The notes under the pieces were generated by a model that saw only the letters and a list, made by a program, of their open reading frames with translations, did not search any database and was not told the DNA's origin. Shown here one piece after another: positions 8,211 through 17,619 of a stretch of DNA of 64,000 nucleotides. The stretch comes from Clostridiales bacterium (lineage in GTDB: Bacteria > Bacillota > Clostridia > Christensenellales > Christensenellaceae). The number at the start of each line of letters is the position of its first letter. Within the stretch, counting starts at the first letter, position 1. The DNA is taken from positions 1 through 64,000 of the forward strand of contig SVGZ01000011.1 in NCBI GenBank assembly GCA_015056045.1, read 5' to 3'. The position numbers were made by a program, and so were the translations under genes.

Positions 8211-9383
8211 ATGTTCAATATCAAGAGATTAAACAATATTTCGGGTATCGTTTATAACTACCTGAGCAAGGAAAAATATACCGTCAGCTCCCATGTTGAG
8301 GATGCTGAGGCAGATGCTTACCTCGTTCGCAGTGCAAGCTGCCACGAGATCGAATTTGCACCGACAGTCAAGGCGATCGCAAGAGCAGGCGCTGGCGTCA
8401 ACAACATTCCGCTCGACAAATGCACAGAGCAGGGTATCGTTGTTTTCAATACGCCCGGTGCAAACGCAAACGCTGTTAAAGAGCTCGTTATCTGCGCAAT
8501 TCTCATGGCTTCGAGAAACGTAATCGAAGGCAACCGTTGGGCAATGACACTCGGCGATGAAGGCGACAACATCTTAAAAGTCATCGAAAAAGGCAAGAGC
8601 CAGTTTGTTGGTCCCGAAATCATGGGCAAGACACTTGGCGTTATCGGTCTTGGTGCGATCGGTGCACTCGTTGCCAACGCAGCTGAAAATCTCGGCATGA
8701 ACGTTATCGGTTATGACCCAATGATCTCCGTTGAAAATGCATGGCTCTTATCCGCAGGCGTTAAGCGCGCCATGGTTCTCGATGAACTGCTCGAAAAAGC
8801 AGACTACATCACGATCCATGTACCGCTTCTCCCGGCAACAAAGAATATCATCAGCTACCACGAATTCTCGAAGATGAAGGATAATACGATCCTCCTCAAC
8901 TTCGCAAGAAACGGTCTTGTTGATAAAAAAGCCCTCGCAGAAGCTTTTGAAACGGGCAAAGTTTCCAAATATGTTGTAGACTTCCCCGAAGCCGATATTC
9001 TTGATAACCCGAAAGTAATCGCAGTTCCGCATCTCGGCGCTTCCACACCGGAATCCGAAGAAAATTGCGCAAAGATGGCAGCCATCGAGCTCAGGGACTT
9101 CCTCGAAACAGGCAGCATCAATAACTCCGTCAATATGCCCAAATGCATCCTCTCGGATACAAACCTCCACAGAGTCGCTGTTTTCCATCAGAACCTGCCC
9201 AAGCAGATCAGCCAGATGACAACGATCTTTGCCAACGAGCATATCAACGTCAGCGAAATGGTCAATAAATCCCGCGGCACGATCGCTTACAGCGTATTCG
9301 ACCTCGACAGCGTTCCTTCCGAAGAAGCGATCCGTGCGATCGAAGCAATCGACGGCGTTGTCAAAGTACGCGAAATCAAATAA
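8211..9383 (+). CDS. serA: D-3-phosphoglycerate dehydrogenase with ACT domain
   Basis: First enzyme of serine synthesis: oxidises 3-phosphoglycerate with NAD. The NAD-binding motif GVIGLGAIGALVAN lies near residue 145. The catalytic region includes NFARNGLVDKKALAEAF and PHLGASTPESEENCA. The last 75 residues form an ACT domain (HINVSEMVNKSRGTIAYSVFDLD), which suggests serine feedback control. At 390 residues it is the short ACT-containing form. A strong terminator follows. Confidence 0.96.
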   Translation: MFNIKRLNNISGIVYNYLSKEKYTVSSHVEDAEADAYLVRSASCHEIEFAPTVKAIARAGAGVNNIPLDKCTEQGIVVFNTPGANANAVKELVICAILMASRNVIEGNRWAMTLGDEGDNILKVIEKGKSQFVGPEIMGKTLGVIGLGAIGALVANAAENLGMNVIGYDPMISVENAWLLSAGVKRAMVLDELLEKADYITIHVPLLPATKNIISYHEFSKMKDNTILLNFARNGLVDKKALAEAFETGKVSKYVVDFPEADILDNPKVIAVPHLGASTPESEENCAKMAAIELRDFLETGSINNSVNMPKCILSDTNLHRVAVFHQNLPKQISQMTTIFANEHINVSEMVNKSRGTIAYSVFDLDSVPSEEAIRAIEAIDGVVKVREIK

Positions 9384-9393
9384 ACAGCATTTT

Positions 9394-9423
9394 GGGGCTT
9401 GTCTTTGGGCAAGCCCTGTTTTT
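9394..9423 (+). terminator. Terminator after serA
   Basis: GGGCTTG/CAAGCCC 7-bp stem (9395-9401 with 9410-9416) followed by TGTTTTT. It ends only a few bases before the next start codon, so the GNAT gene must have its own signal or rely on read-through. Confidence 0.85.
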
Positions 9424-9427
9424 ATCT

Positions 9428-10126
9428 ATGGAAAGAATCAGAGAACTTTTTCAAAATGCACAGGATAGTATGGTCTGGTCATGTCTTGACGGGTCAATGG
9501 GCAAGAGTGTTTATCTGAACGATTCCGCACAGATCACTTTGGGCGATTTTTGCTTTCTTGCAGGAAAACCGAACCGTGAAATCTTAAAAACGATCGAAGT
9601 GCCGATCATTACGCCGGATGATGAAGCATGGCAGCAGCTGATCGAAGAAGAATTCCCCGATGCCAAAAGAGCATTGCGCTATGCCACGAAAAAAGAGTAT
9701 TCTCCGAATATCGAAAAGCTCAGGAAACTGGCGTCTGCTTTGTCCGAAGGATATCACATCGAAAGAATTGATGAGTCAAATATTTCGCTTCTTTGTGAAG
9801 ATTGGTCGAGGGATTTTATTTCGCTTTTTGAAAATGAAGAGGATTATTTAAAAAGAGGCAGGGGATTTATTGCCATACATCGGGGAAAGCCCGTTTCGGG
9901 TGCATCTTCCTATTCGGTTTACCGTGGCGGTATTGAGATCGAAGTCGATACAAAGCCGGAACACAGGCGAAAAGGTCTGGCTGCGGCTTGTTCGGCAAGG
10001 CTGATCCTGTCCTGTCTTGCGGATGGCCTTTTGCCCTGTTGGGATGCACAGAACCTCATGTCGCTTTCCCTTGCGGAAAAACTTGGCTATGTCTTTTCCC
10101 ATGCATATCCTGTTTGGGTGAGGTAA
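9428..10126 (+). CDS. GNAT-family N-acetyltransferase
   Basis: A 232-residue protein whose C-terminal half has the acetyl-CoA-binding pattern EVDTKPEHRRKGLAAACSARLI (about residues 170-192). The layout, with a divergent N-terminal half and C-terminal GNAT domain, fits the Firmicutes GNAT_acetyltr_2 group. The substrate is unknown. The ATG at 9428 lies right after the serA terminator hairpin and lacks a good ribosome site, so the start and expression are less certain than the fold. It is followed after 2 bases by a small ORF. Confidence 0.8.
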   Translation: MERIRELFQNAQDSMVWSCLDGSMGKSVYLNDSAQITLGDFCFLAGKPNREILKTIEVPIITPDDEAWQQLIEEEFPDAKRALRYATKKEYSPNIEKLRKLASALSEGYHIERIDESNISLLCEDWSRDFISLFENEEDYLKRGRGFIAIHRGKPVSGASSYSVYRGGIEIEVDTKPEHRRKGLAAACSARLILSCLADGLLPCWDAQNLMSLSLAEKLGYVFSHAYPVWVR

Positions 10127-10128
10127 AA

Positions 10129-10356
10129 ATGAAACGATCGATCGGTGAAGCGGAGGCTCTGCAGCTCATCAAATCTTATGCCGGAAAAATCATTCTTGAC
10201 GGGAAGGAATTAACATCACAGGAATTTCTTTCGCAATATGCATCCTTGCCTGAAGATTTTTCTTGCATTTTGGATGATAAAAAGCTATATTTTACAGCGG
10301 TATATATCGAAAGCGGCTGTTTTGTCATGCGCCGCTGTTTTTTGGAGGAAAAATGA
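10129..10356 (+). CDS. Small hypothetical protein
   Basis: 75 residues, MKRSIGEAEALQLI at the start and MRRCFLEEK at the end. No transmembrane segment, signal peptide or family I recognise. It lies 2 bases after the GNAT gene and overlaps the next start by ATGA, so it is probably translated in the same operon. The function is unknown. Confidence 0.6.
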   Translation: MKRSIGEAEALQLIKSYAGKIILDGKELTSQEFLSQYASLPEDFSCILDDKKLYFTAVYIESGCFVMRRCFLEEK

Positions 10357-10937
10357 CAGAAAAAGAAAAACGAGATCTCGGGCTTTGGTATAATGCCAAC
10401 TATGATCCGGAGCTTGTCCGGGAAATTGCCTATATGAATGATCTTTGTTTTGCCTTTAACCAGATCAAGCCATCCGACAGAGCAAAACAGAGCGAGCTTC
10501 TGAAAAAAATCTTCCGTAAAATGGGAAAGGAATGTGCTGTCAATGCACCGTTTTGGGTGGATTATGGCTATAATACGACGGTCGGCGATTATTTCTTCGC
10601 CAATCGTTATTGTCAGATCTTAGATGGCGCGCCTGTTCGTTTCGGAGATCATGTATTTATTGCACCGAATTGCGTTTTTACAACGGCTGAACATGCACTC
10701 ATGCCCGATCAGCGAAATATGGGTCTTGAGATCGCTTTGCCCATTACGGTAGGCAATAATGTTTGGTTTGGTACAGGCGTCAAGGTCTTAGGCGGTGTAA
10801 CGATCGGCGATAACTGTGTGATCGGTGCAGGAAGCGTTGTCACAAAGGATATTCCCGAAAACAGCCTTGCGGTTGGTGTGCCTTGCCGTGTTTTGCGCGA
10901 GATCACAGAAAAAGATAGAATTGAATACATCAAATAA
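10353..10937 (+). CDS. Maltose/galactoside-type O-acetyltransferase
   Basis: A 194-residue left-handed beta-helix acetyltransferase of the Maa/LacA/NodL group, transferring acetyl from acetyl-CoA to a sugar hydroxyl. The N-terminal Mac domain is present (residues about 1-55). Hexapeptide repeats follow, with the catalytic histidine in FTTAEHA (about residue 113) and the terminal coil GGVTIGDNCVIGAGSVVTKDIP. The exact sugar cannot be told. It overlaps the preceding small ORF and ends at a bidirectional terminator. Confidence 0.9.
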   Translation: MTEKEKRDLGLWYNANYDPELVREIAYMNDLCFAFNQIKPSDRAKQSELLKKIFRKMGKECAVNAPFWVDYGYNTTVGDYFFANRYCQILDGAPVRFGDHVFIAPNCVFTTAEHALMPDQRNMGLEIALPITVGNNVWFGTGVKVLGGVTIGDNCVIGAGSVVTKDIPENSLAVGVPCRVLREITEKDRIEYIK

Positions 10938-10968
10938 AAAAGGACTGAATGATCAGTCCTCTTTTTTC
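10934..10968. terminator. Bidirectional terminator between the acetyltransferase and GH95-like genes
   Basis: AGGACTGA/TCAGTCCT stem (10941-10948 with 10953-10960) flanked by A-run and T-run on opposite sides, so it can serve both convergent genes. Confidence 0.85.
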
Positions 10969-10970
10969 TT

Positions 10971-13466
10971 TTATTCAGCCGGTTTGCCGAGCCAGATCTC
11001 TGCGGTATCGGCATTCTTCTGCATTTCTCCGTTGATCTTTCCGTTTCTTGCGCCTTTGCCGAGCGGCTGGACGAGTGTGCGGAAAACTTTCCTCGGTTCC
11101 GCTTCGCCTTGATAGCCAAAATCAGCTTCCATAACAGCGCCGGATGCTTTTGCCAGAATTATTTCTTCGCCTTTTTTCATGCTGAAGGTAAGAATAGCAT
11201 CGGATTCCACTGCTTCTCCGTTGATCATGATCTCTTCGCCTGCATAGGGGTTTTCGAGCGAAACTGTCGTATCGGCGATCGCTTTCAGTTTGACATAGCC
11301 GATCTTTCCGTTTTTGTGCTCAGAGGAAACCTTGACACCGCCTCTTGCCAGAAGTCCGTCAAAAGCTGCATCCTGATGTTCGGGTAAACCTCTAAAGACG
11401 CGGATGAGTCCTTTCTGACTCTGCAGGAGCATTTCATTGACGAATAGGAGCATACCGCCGACGGTGAAATCAAGCTCGATCGAGTCTTTTGCATGCGGAT
11501 TGATGACGGAGAATACCTCGCGTTTATCATAGACGTTGCCTGCTTCCCAAACAAAATCTTCGGGATAATGCTTGAGGTTGCTGATGTGCCCTTTGCCTTC
11601 GTAAACATCACCGATAGAACCGAACCCGTTGGGCTTCATATAAGAAGTAACGGCAGTATCATAGATCAGGTTATAACCAAGTTCGGGAAGCCCGAGCCAG
11701 AGCGCATCGACAGCAAGATGTGTCTTGCTGAATGCAGCGTTATCGTTGATGCCGACGCGTTTAATGGACATATCGAGTGCATCTCTCCATGCATCTTCGT
11801 CCGCTTCGTCATATTCCTGTGCCGGGTGAACGGCATACATGATGGAGTCATGACCGAAAGCATAGCTTCTGTCGTCTTTGTCAAATTCAATGTAACCTTT
11901 TTCGTCGCGCGGATATGCACAGAAATTGTCCAATACTTCCTGCCATACGGCGGCTTTTTCCGCATCAACGCCTAAGATTTTTGCAGATTCAATGGCAGCA
12001 CGGAGTGTACATCTTGCCATTGCTAGGTCGATCGCAGCATCGCGGCAATAGATCGAAGCCCATTGTTCGGGAGAGAATGTCGGGAAAATGTGATACTTTC
12101 CGTCTTCTTCTTTCTGCATATAGTTCGCATAGAAATCTGCGGAACCGGCAATGATCGGGTAAATGCGGTTTTTCAGCTCTTCCTTATCCTGCGTAAAGAG
12201 GTACTGATCCCACATGACCTGTGCGATAAGACCGGAAGAAGACTGCATATACTGATATTTGAAGTTCAGCGGCCATGTTTCGCGTTCTTCGCCTTTGTAT
12301 CCGCTTGTATGCGGGAAACGAAGTGCATCGAAACCGTAGAATTTCTTTGTTGTTTCGCGGACGTAGGGGATCATATTGTAATAAGACGCAAGGTAACCGT
12401 CTGTCAGTTCGGGGTGACCTGCTGCCTGCAATCCGTAGTTTTTATAAGCTTCGTTGACTTCGTGGATATCGTTATTCCATGCAACCGGTTCATGTACCCA
12501 GAAAGGACCGGCAAATCCGCCGCTGAAATTTGGGCTGTTGCCGACAGCAGCCTGATAGAGGCTCGCATACCACATATTTTCGAGGTATTTATCCGTCAGC
12601 TGCACACGGGATCCTGCCCAGAACTCATCCCAATAGGCTTCGTGTTTGCCAAGAGCTTCGTCAACTTTTGAAAGAAGTGCGATTGCTTCCGATACAGTAT
12701 CTTCCGTATCGTAGGAGCTTGCCACAGAAGCCAAAATGCGTGCAGTCGTATCTGCTTTGAAATGGATGGTCGCATTGGCTTCGTCAAGAGCGTATTCGCC
12801 GCCTTCAACTTTGAATGCCATCGAATAGGCAAAACCATCCGGGAAAGGATATGTGAAGACAGCTACACCATCTTTCATGGAAAATTCGGGCGCGACACCT
12901 TCCATACCGGGGTCCGCATGTCTATGCAGAATTGCGGTAAACTCTGCAGCTTCGTCTGTTTTGATATCTGTGACGAAAACATTGCAGTTTGCCGGAACAA
13001 GGCTCTTGATCTCGAGTCCTTCATATTTTGTTGTGACGGTCGCATTTTCAAGGGCAAGGCGCTGTTCGATAAATTTATAATTTGCCGTATCGAGCGTAAA
13101 CCATGCTGCAACTTTCGGAATGGGGTAAGGCGCCCAGGAATGCACACGATGGCCTTTGTAGGGGTAAGGTACACCCTGAAAAGCATCGGGATTATCGGGT
13201 CCTTCTTCATATGCCATTCTGATAAAGTCTTTGTCGCCGTTTTTCAGAAGCTCGAGGACTTTTTCATGTGTATAGCCCATGCGTGCGACTTCAAAGGGCT
13301 GTGCACGGTGATCGCCAACGTCATCTTTTGCCAGAACAGCAGAGTAGTTGCCTTTATCGGACCAGACGAGACCTGCAAAATAGCGGTTGCCGATCGCTGC
13401 ACCGTCTTCGGGGAATTTTGCCGGCTGACGGTAGACGATGCTGTGCTGCTTCAAATAGTCTTTCAT
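10971..13466 (-). CDS. GH95-like glycoside hydrolase
   Basis: An 831-residue protein with an N-terminal beta-sandwich (about 1-260), a linker and an (alpha/alpha)6 barrel. The barrel contains PVAWNNDIHEVNEAYKNYG near residue 330, the place where GH95 enzymes carry their paired asparagines, plus FPTFSPEQ near 465 and HLAVDALWLGLPELG near 590. Known GH95 members release alpha-L-fucose or alpha-L-galactose; the substrate here is inferred only at family level. There is no signal peptide, so it acts on imported oligosaccharides in the cytoplasm. It follows yhcH by 17 bases. Confidence 0.75.
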   Translation of the reverse strand: MKDYLKQHSIVYRQPAKFPEDGAAIGNRYFAGLVWSDKGNYSAVLAKDDVGDHRAQPFEVARMGYTHEKVLELLKNGDKDFIRMAYEEGPDNPDAFQGVPYPYKGHRVHSWAPYPIPKVAAWFTLDTANYKFIEQRLALENATVTTKYEGLEIKSLVPANCNVFVTDIKTDEAAEFTAILHRHADPGMEGVAPEFSMKDGVAVFTYPFPDGFAYSMAFKVEGGEYALDEANATIHFKADTTARILASVASSYDTEDTVSEAIALLSKVDEALGKHEAYWDEFWAGSRVQLTDKYLENMWYASLYQAAVGNSPNFSGGFAGPFWVHEPVAWNNDIHEVNEAYKNYGLQAAGHPELTDGYLASYYNMIPYVRETTKKFYGFDALRFPHTSGYKGEERETWPLNFKYQYMQSSSGLIAQVMWDQYLFTQDKEELKNRIYPIIAGSADFYANYMQKEEDGKYHIFPTFSPEQWASIYCRDAAIDLAMARCTLRAAIESAKILGVDAEKAAVWQEVLDNFCAYPRDEKGYIEFDKDDRSYAFGHDSIMYAVHPAQEYDEADEDAWRDALDMSIKRVGINDNAAFSKTHLAVDALWLGLPELGYNLIYDTAVTSYMKPNGFGSIGDVYEGKGHISNLKHYPEDFVWEAGNVYDKREVFSVINPHAKDSIELDFTVGGMLLFVNEMLLQSQKGLIRVFRGLPEHQDAAFDGLLARGGVKVSSEHKNGKIGYVKLKAIADTTVSLENPYAGEEIMINGEAVESDAILTFSMKKGEEIILAKASGAVMEADFGYQGEAEPRKVFRTLVQPLGKGARNGKINGEMQKNADTAEIWLGKPAE

Positions 13467-13483
13467 GACTTTTCCTTTCGGTT

Positions 13484-13942
13484 TTATACCATTTTGACCT
13501 TGATAACGGCTTTGTGTCCCTTTGCGTTTTCGCCGATTTTGATGCAGGGTCTGTGTGCATCCTGCGGGAAGAAGACAGCAAAGCAGCCTTTTTTAATCGG
13601 GCACATCATACCGTCGATCTGTTCGGGCGAATATACCATATCCCAATCCGGGTTATAGGCATCCCATGTTTCGATCTCTGCAAGCGGTCTGTACTGTGCG
13701 CCTTCACCGTCTTCAATGCCGAGCTGAATATCCGCATAGTTTTTGTGCGCTTCCCATTTGATCTCTTCTTTTTCTTTGAGATCGGGTTCCTGAATGATGC
13801 AGTATGCGTTTGCGCCGTCGATGTCATAGCGACCCGGTGCTAAGGAAGCGAGGTCTGTCGATGCGATAAACTCAGCAGCTTTCCTGAAATTTTCGCTGAT
13901 GCCTGCGTACTTTAAAATGTTTTCAACTGTATCAAAGATCAT
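13484..13942 (-). CDS. YhcH/YjgK/YiaL family (DUF386) protein
   Basis: A 152-residue cupin-like protein of the family that includes EbgC and YiaL, often found beside sugar-degrading enzymes and thought to handle sugar anomers or bind metal. The family pattern KWEAHKNYADIQLGIEDGEG and the metal-site segment FFPQDAHRPCI are present. It is first in a two-gene operon with the GH95-like enzyme, supporting a carbohydrate role. Confidence 0.88.
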   Translation of the reverse strand: MIFDTVENILKYAGISENFRKAAEFIASTDLASLAPGRYDIDGANAYCIIQEPDLKEKEEIKWEAHKNYADIQLGIEDGEGAQYRPLAEIETWDAYNPDWDMVYSPEQIDGMMCPIKKGCFAVFFPQDAHRPCIKIGENAKGHKAVIKVKMV

Positions 13943-13984
13943 AATTCTGCCTCTTTCTGTTGTATAAGGGATTTTGTTAAATTC

Positions 13985-14013
13985 ATTCTACAATGCGTGG
14001 TTTTTATTTGCAA
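13985..14013 (-). promoter_or_regulatory. Promoter of yhcH-GH95
   Basis: Minus strand TTGCAA (14013-14008), 17 bases, TAGAAT (13990-13985), about 45 bases before the yhcH start. Confidence 0.6.
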
Positions 14014-14027
14014 TCCTTTTTTGTTTC

Positions 14028-14063
14028 CAAAAAGAAAAGAAGACCCGTGTCATAGGTCTTCTT
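14028..14063 (-). terminator. Terminator of the corrinoid methyltransferase operon
   Basis: Minus-strand stem AAGAAGACC/GGTCTTCTT (14063-14055 with 14045-14037) followed by TTCTTTTT. It begins 8 bases after the activator gene stop. Confidence 0.85.
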
Positions 14064-14070
14064 CATTTCT

Positions 14071-15468
14071 TTATTCTTCGCCGAAGAACATATTTTCCAT
14101 GAACAGATCGGAAAAACGTTTGCTCTGGGAAAGATCTGCATATTCCGCATTTTTGAGGAATACGGAAAGGTCGTTTCCTTCGCAGGCAAATTTTACCGTT
14201 CCCAAAAGGCTGCTGTTGCTGATGGCGCTGATGCGGTCTTTCAAAACTTCGGGTAAAAGCCCCGTTCTTGACGCATTTTCCCGGTCGATCTTTGCGGAAA
14301 AACCGCCCGAAATATAGAGTGTGCCGATGCTTTCTTCGCCGATGCCTGCCATATCCATAAGCGTCATCATGGCAGAACAGACTGCAGATTTTGCCAGCTG
14401 ATATTGGCGGATGTCTTCCTGCGTGAGGGAGACATTTTCCGTAAGCGCATATTCCTCTTCTTCCATATAGCCGGTGGAATCGACCGTTTCATTGGCAAGA
14501 AGAGCCGCCATCGCATCAATAAGCCCTGTTCCGCAGATGCCTTTTGCTTCCGCATCGCCGATTGTCTTATAGCTGCCGTCTTTTTCATAGCGATAAATTG
14601 CACCTTTTGTCGCGCTCATACCGCAGGAGATATTCGCACCTTCAAAGCAAGGGCCTGCAGCTGCAGCGGTAGAGAGAACTTTATCCTTTGAAAAGAGGAT
14701 GATCTCTGCATTTGTGCCTAGGTCTGCCAAAATGTTGTATTTGCCGTTTTCGGGAAGTCCGACATAATTGAGACCTGCGACAAGGTCTGCGCCGACAAAA
14801 GAAGCGATCGAAGGAAGTGCAATGACTTCCGAAACGCTGTTCAACGCCAGATCTTTGCCCGATGCGTGTTTTTCTTCGAGGAAAACGGGCGTATAAGGCG
14901 CTGTGCCGATACCGGAGCAATCGATATTGAAGAAAAGATGCAGCATCGTTGCGTTGCCTGCCGCATAAAGCGGGATTTCTTCATGCAGATCGAAAGCAGC
15001 GATCATCTCGTTGATTTTTGCGATCAGCACGCTGTGCATTTCCAAAGGACCGTTTTTCATACAGTGCCCGATGCGGCTCATGATATCTGCACCAAAAGTA
15101 CGCTGCGGGTTCGTTTCCGTTACGACGCGGACGATCTTCTGTGTATCCAGGGCAACGAGTGCGAGTGCAAGAGTCGTTGTCCCGATATCGAGAGCAAAGG
15201 CGAGCTTGCCTTCAGCTTTTCCACCGGTTTCTGCGCCTGTTTCGGAAAAAATCTTTCCGCTTTCGCTTGGTTCGACTTCGATATCGCTATGAATTTTATA
15301 CTGGCAGGACAAAACTTTTTCGCCGTTGACGGTAATGAGGCATTTTTTGCAAGTGCCTTTGCCGCCGCATGGGTGATCATGCGGAATGCCGTTTTCCATC
15401 AGAACAGAGGATAAAAGCGCACCGTCTTCTGCGAAAAGTTCCCTGCCGGGGAGTTTAACCCTGTGCAT
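14071..15468 (-). CDS. RACo-type reductive activator of corrinoid proteins (ASKHA, DUF4445)
   Basis: Reactivates corrinoid cofactors that have fallen to inactive Co(II), using ATP and an Fe-S cluster. Residues about 30-60 form a 2Fe-2S ferredoxin domain with CGGKGTCKKC and a later SCQ cysteine. The rest is an actin-like ATPase: DIGTTTLALAL near residue 93, ADLGTNAEIILF near 245, and C-terminal LYISGGFSAKI. At 465 residues it is a short member of the family, which often exceeds 600, because the linker between the Fe-S and ATPase domains is brief. It overlaps the upstream UroD-like gene by 14 bases. Confidence 0.88.
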   Translation of the reverse strand: MHRVKLPGRELFAEDGALLSSVLMENGIPHDHPCGGKGTCKKCLITVNGEKVLSCQYKIHSDIEVEPSESGKIFSETGAETGGKAEGKLAFALDIGTTTLALALVALDTQKIVRVVTETNPQRTFGADIMSRIGHCMKNGPLEMHSVLIAKINEMIAAFDLHEEIPLYAAGNATMLHLFFNIDCSGIGTAPYTPVFLEEKHASGKDLALNSVSEVIALPSIASFVGADLVAGLNYVGLPENGKYNILADLGTNAEIILFSKDKVLSTAAAAGPCFEGANISCGMSATKGAIYRYEKDGSYKTIGDAEAKGICGTGLIDAMAALLANETVDSTGYMEEEEYALTENVSLTQEDIRQYQLAKSAVCSAMMTLMDMAGIGEESIGTLYISGGFSAKIDRENASRTGLLPEVLKDRISAISNSSLLGTVKFACEGNDLSVFLKNAEYADLSQSKRFSDLFMENMFFGEE

Positions 15469-16450
15469 AGTATTCCTTTACTGTTTCAAAATAAGCGTCA
15501 ATGTTTTCCCACTTTGCCGCTGCCGGAATATCGCAGCCGGAGGAGATCATGAAGTTTTCATAGGAAGCGCAGCCTTCAAATACGGCGAGCGTTGCCTTTC
15601 TGATGTCTTCGGGTGTGCCTGTGCGGAAGAGTACGGGGTCAACATTGCCCATGACGACCATATCCTTCGGGAAGCCTTCGATTGCCTTTCCAAGGTCGAT
15701 CGCATTGCCCAGATGATAAATATCTGCGCCAAGGCTGACCATTTCGTCGACCATATCGATCGCTGCATTGCCGCAGTTGTGGTAGCAGACGATGAAATCT
15801 TCGGACTGAACGGCATCAAAGATCGCCTTGACATAGGGCATGGAGAATTCCTCTGCGAGATCGGGCGATAAGAGCCCTGCAGCGGGTTCTGCCAGAATAA
15901 CGCCGTCTGCGCCTGCTTCTTTGAAGGCTTTCAGATATTCCGTGATGAAGGCTGTTGCTTTTTCGAGGAGCGTTTTGACTTCATCGGGGCTGTCGTAACA
16001 GGACATCATGAGTTCTGTCATGTCAAAAAGTCTGCCTGCCAGAGAGTAAGGCCCGATAACGCCGCAGAATACGGGGAGATCTGTAACGATCTCTTTTGCT
16101 TTTCTGACGCCTTCGATGTAAAGCGCTGTTCTGCCTGTGCCGACTTCGGGAACAACGATGTTTGCAGCATCTTCGATATCGTCGATGATGCCCTTTTCAA
16201 CTGTCGGGATCTCCTCATCATAGAAGCGGATCTTTGCGCCAAAGGCTTCCGCTTCAACGGAAAGGTCCATCATATTGAGTGATGCACCGATATCGCAGCG
16301 GTCTGCGATGGCTTTCATGCCCTTTGCCTGCATTTCTGCGGAGGAAATGAGTTCGTTGACGCTGATGCCTAAAAGCTGCGTAGAAGGGAAAGAAAGGATC
16401 GGAACAGTTTTTTCCTTATTGTTTAAGAGAAGCTGAGTTTTTGCTTTCAT
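15455..16450 (-). CDS. UroD-family methyltransferase, MtaA/MtbA-like (zinc ligands intact)
   Basis: A 331-residue TIM-barrel protein of the uroporphyrinogen decarboxylase/cobamide methyltransferase family. The H-x-C pair in YHNCGNA (about residue 224) and a cysteine in SSGCDIP (about 305) match the zinc ligands of methylcobamide:CoM methyltransferases. It is therefore likely to move a methyl group between the corrinoid protein and an acceptor. In bacteria the acceptor could be tetrahydrofolate or another thiol; this is not shown by sequence. It is not a haem enzyme, because haem-synthesis genes are absent and corrinoid partners adjoin. Confidence 0.83.
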   Translation of the reverse strand: MKAKTQLLLNNKEKTVPILSFPSTQLLGISVNELISSAEMQAKGMKAIADRCDIGASLNMMDLSVEAEAFGAKIRFYDEEIPTVEKGIIDDIEDAANIVVPEVGTGRTALYIEGVRKAKEIVTDLPVFCGVIGPYSLAGRLFDMTELMMSCYDSPDEVKTLLEKATAFITEYLKAFKEAGADGVILAEPAAGLLSPDLAEEFSMPYVKAIFDAVQSEDFIVCYHNCGNAAIDMVDEMVSLGADIYHLGNAIDLGKAIEGFPKDMVVMGNVDPVLFRTGTPEDIRKATLAVFEGCASYENFMISSGCDIPAAAKWENIDAYFETVKEYYAQG

Positions 16451-16459
16451 GTATTCACC

Positions 16460-16984
16460 TTAAAACATTATCGTACAAAAATAAGTGACGGTGTTTGTAC
16501 CGTTATGATAATGGATGCCGGTCTTTTTTGCAAGGTCGACAACATAAATTCCTGTTGCTTCCACAGAGGGGATCGCTTTTTCGGGGAAACGGCACGGTGC
16601 ATCGGGATAGGTGCATTTTTCGCAGATGTTGCATCCGCTGCAGCTGAGACCCATGAAATTGCAGCCGTCTTTTTTCATTGCGTCAACAATGGAAAGAAAA
16701 ATTTCCTTTGTTTTCTGCTGTCCTTCTGTCATGCCTTCAAAGTCAAAACTGTCTTCGAGGTCATATTTGCAGCTGAAAACGAGCGCATTTTCATAGGAAA
16801 GGACTTTTTTCTGCCAATCTTCGGCTTTGCCGACACCGGGTGGGCAAGTCCAAGTTTTCCCATACATACCGCAGTAATTTGCTTCGCAGGCCTTAACGAC
16901 AGATTCGGAAAAAGGGATCTCTGTGGTTTTGATAAGGGCATACTGATGAATCGTATGCCCTTCCAAGTACTTAAAAATGTTCAT
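16460..16984 (-). CDS. DUF2284 cysteine-rich putative metal-binding protein
   Basis: A 174-residue protein with cysteines in CEANYCGMYGKTWTCPPG (about 33-50) and in LSCSGCNICEKCTYPDAPC (about 113-132), typical of DUF2284. The family recurs near corrinoid methyltransferase genes. An Fe-S or zinc role is inferred, and no activity is established. Its ATG overlaps the TGA of the corrinoid gene (ATGA), so translation is coupled. Confidence 0.82.
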   Translation of the reverse strand: MNIFKYLEGHTIHQYALIKTTEIPFSESVVKACEANYCGMYGKTWTCPPGVGKAEDWQKKVLSYENALVFSCKYDLEDSFDFEGMTEGQQKTKEIFLSIVDAMKKDGCNFMGLSCSGCNICEKCTYPDAPCRFPEKAIPSVEATGIYVVDLAKKTGIHYHNGTNTVTYFCTIMF

Positions 16985-17619
16985 GCCTGTGCGCAGGCAG
17001 CGGCAGCAGCTTCTGCAGCGCTTGCAGCGTCGGATGTATAGATGTCTGCACCGATGCTGTTGCGGAATTCATCCGTTACGGGAGCTCCGCCGATCATGAC
17101 TTTAACTTTGTCATGTATGCCTGCAGCGTCAACTGCCTTAACAACATCTGCCATGACGTCCATGGTCGTTGTGAGAAGAGCAGAGCAGCAGATGATCTGG
17201 CAGTTCTGTTCGATCGCAGCTTCAACAAAAGCTTCGGGCGAAACGTCTGTGCCAAGGTCGATAACTTCGAGGCCTTTGCCTTCCATCATCATTTTGACGA
17301 GGTTCTTGCCGATGTCGTGAAGGTCGCCCTGTACAGTGCCGATGCAGACTTTGCCTGCAGCTTTAACACCGTCGGATGCGAGGAGCGGTTTTAATACCTG
17401 CATGCCTGTGTTCATTGCGCGTGCAGCAACGAGTACCTGCGGAACGTAAACTTCACCGTTCTTGAATTTTTCGCCGATGATGTTCATGCCTGCCAAAAGG
17501 CCTTCGTTCATGATTTCGGAAGCTGTGCTGCCGGCATCAATAGCACTCTGTACGAGTTCGCCGACTTTTTTGAATCTGCCTTTCTGGAGGTTTTCGGAAA
17601 TTTCGAGATAAATGCTCAT
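16981..17619 (-). CDS. Corrinoid protein from internal start (MtaC/MtbC-like)
   Basis: Alternative product of the fused frame: 212 residues from ATG at 17619, 8 bases after AAAGGAG. This is the standard length for free-standing corrinoid proteins: cap domain MSIYLEISENLQKGRFKKV, then the Rossmann B12 domain with D-x-H-x-x-G in GDLHDIGKNLV. It would shuttle the methyl group on Co(I)/methyl-Co(III) between the two UroD-like enzymes of the operon. Confidence 0.7.
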   Translation of the reverse strand: MSIYLEISENLQKGRFKKVGELVQSAIDAGSTASEIMNEGLLAGMNIIGEKFKNGEVYVPQVLVAARAMNTGMQVLKPLLASDGVKAAGKVCIGTVQGDLHDIGKNLVKMMMEGKGLEVIDLGTDVSPEAFVEAAIEQNCQIICCSALLTTTMDVMADVVKAVDAAGIHDKVKVMIGGAPVTDEFRNSIGADIYTSDAASAAEAAAAACAQA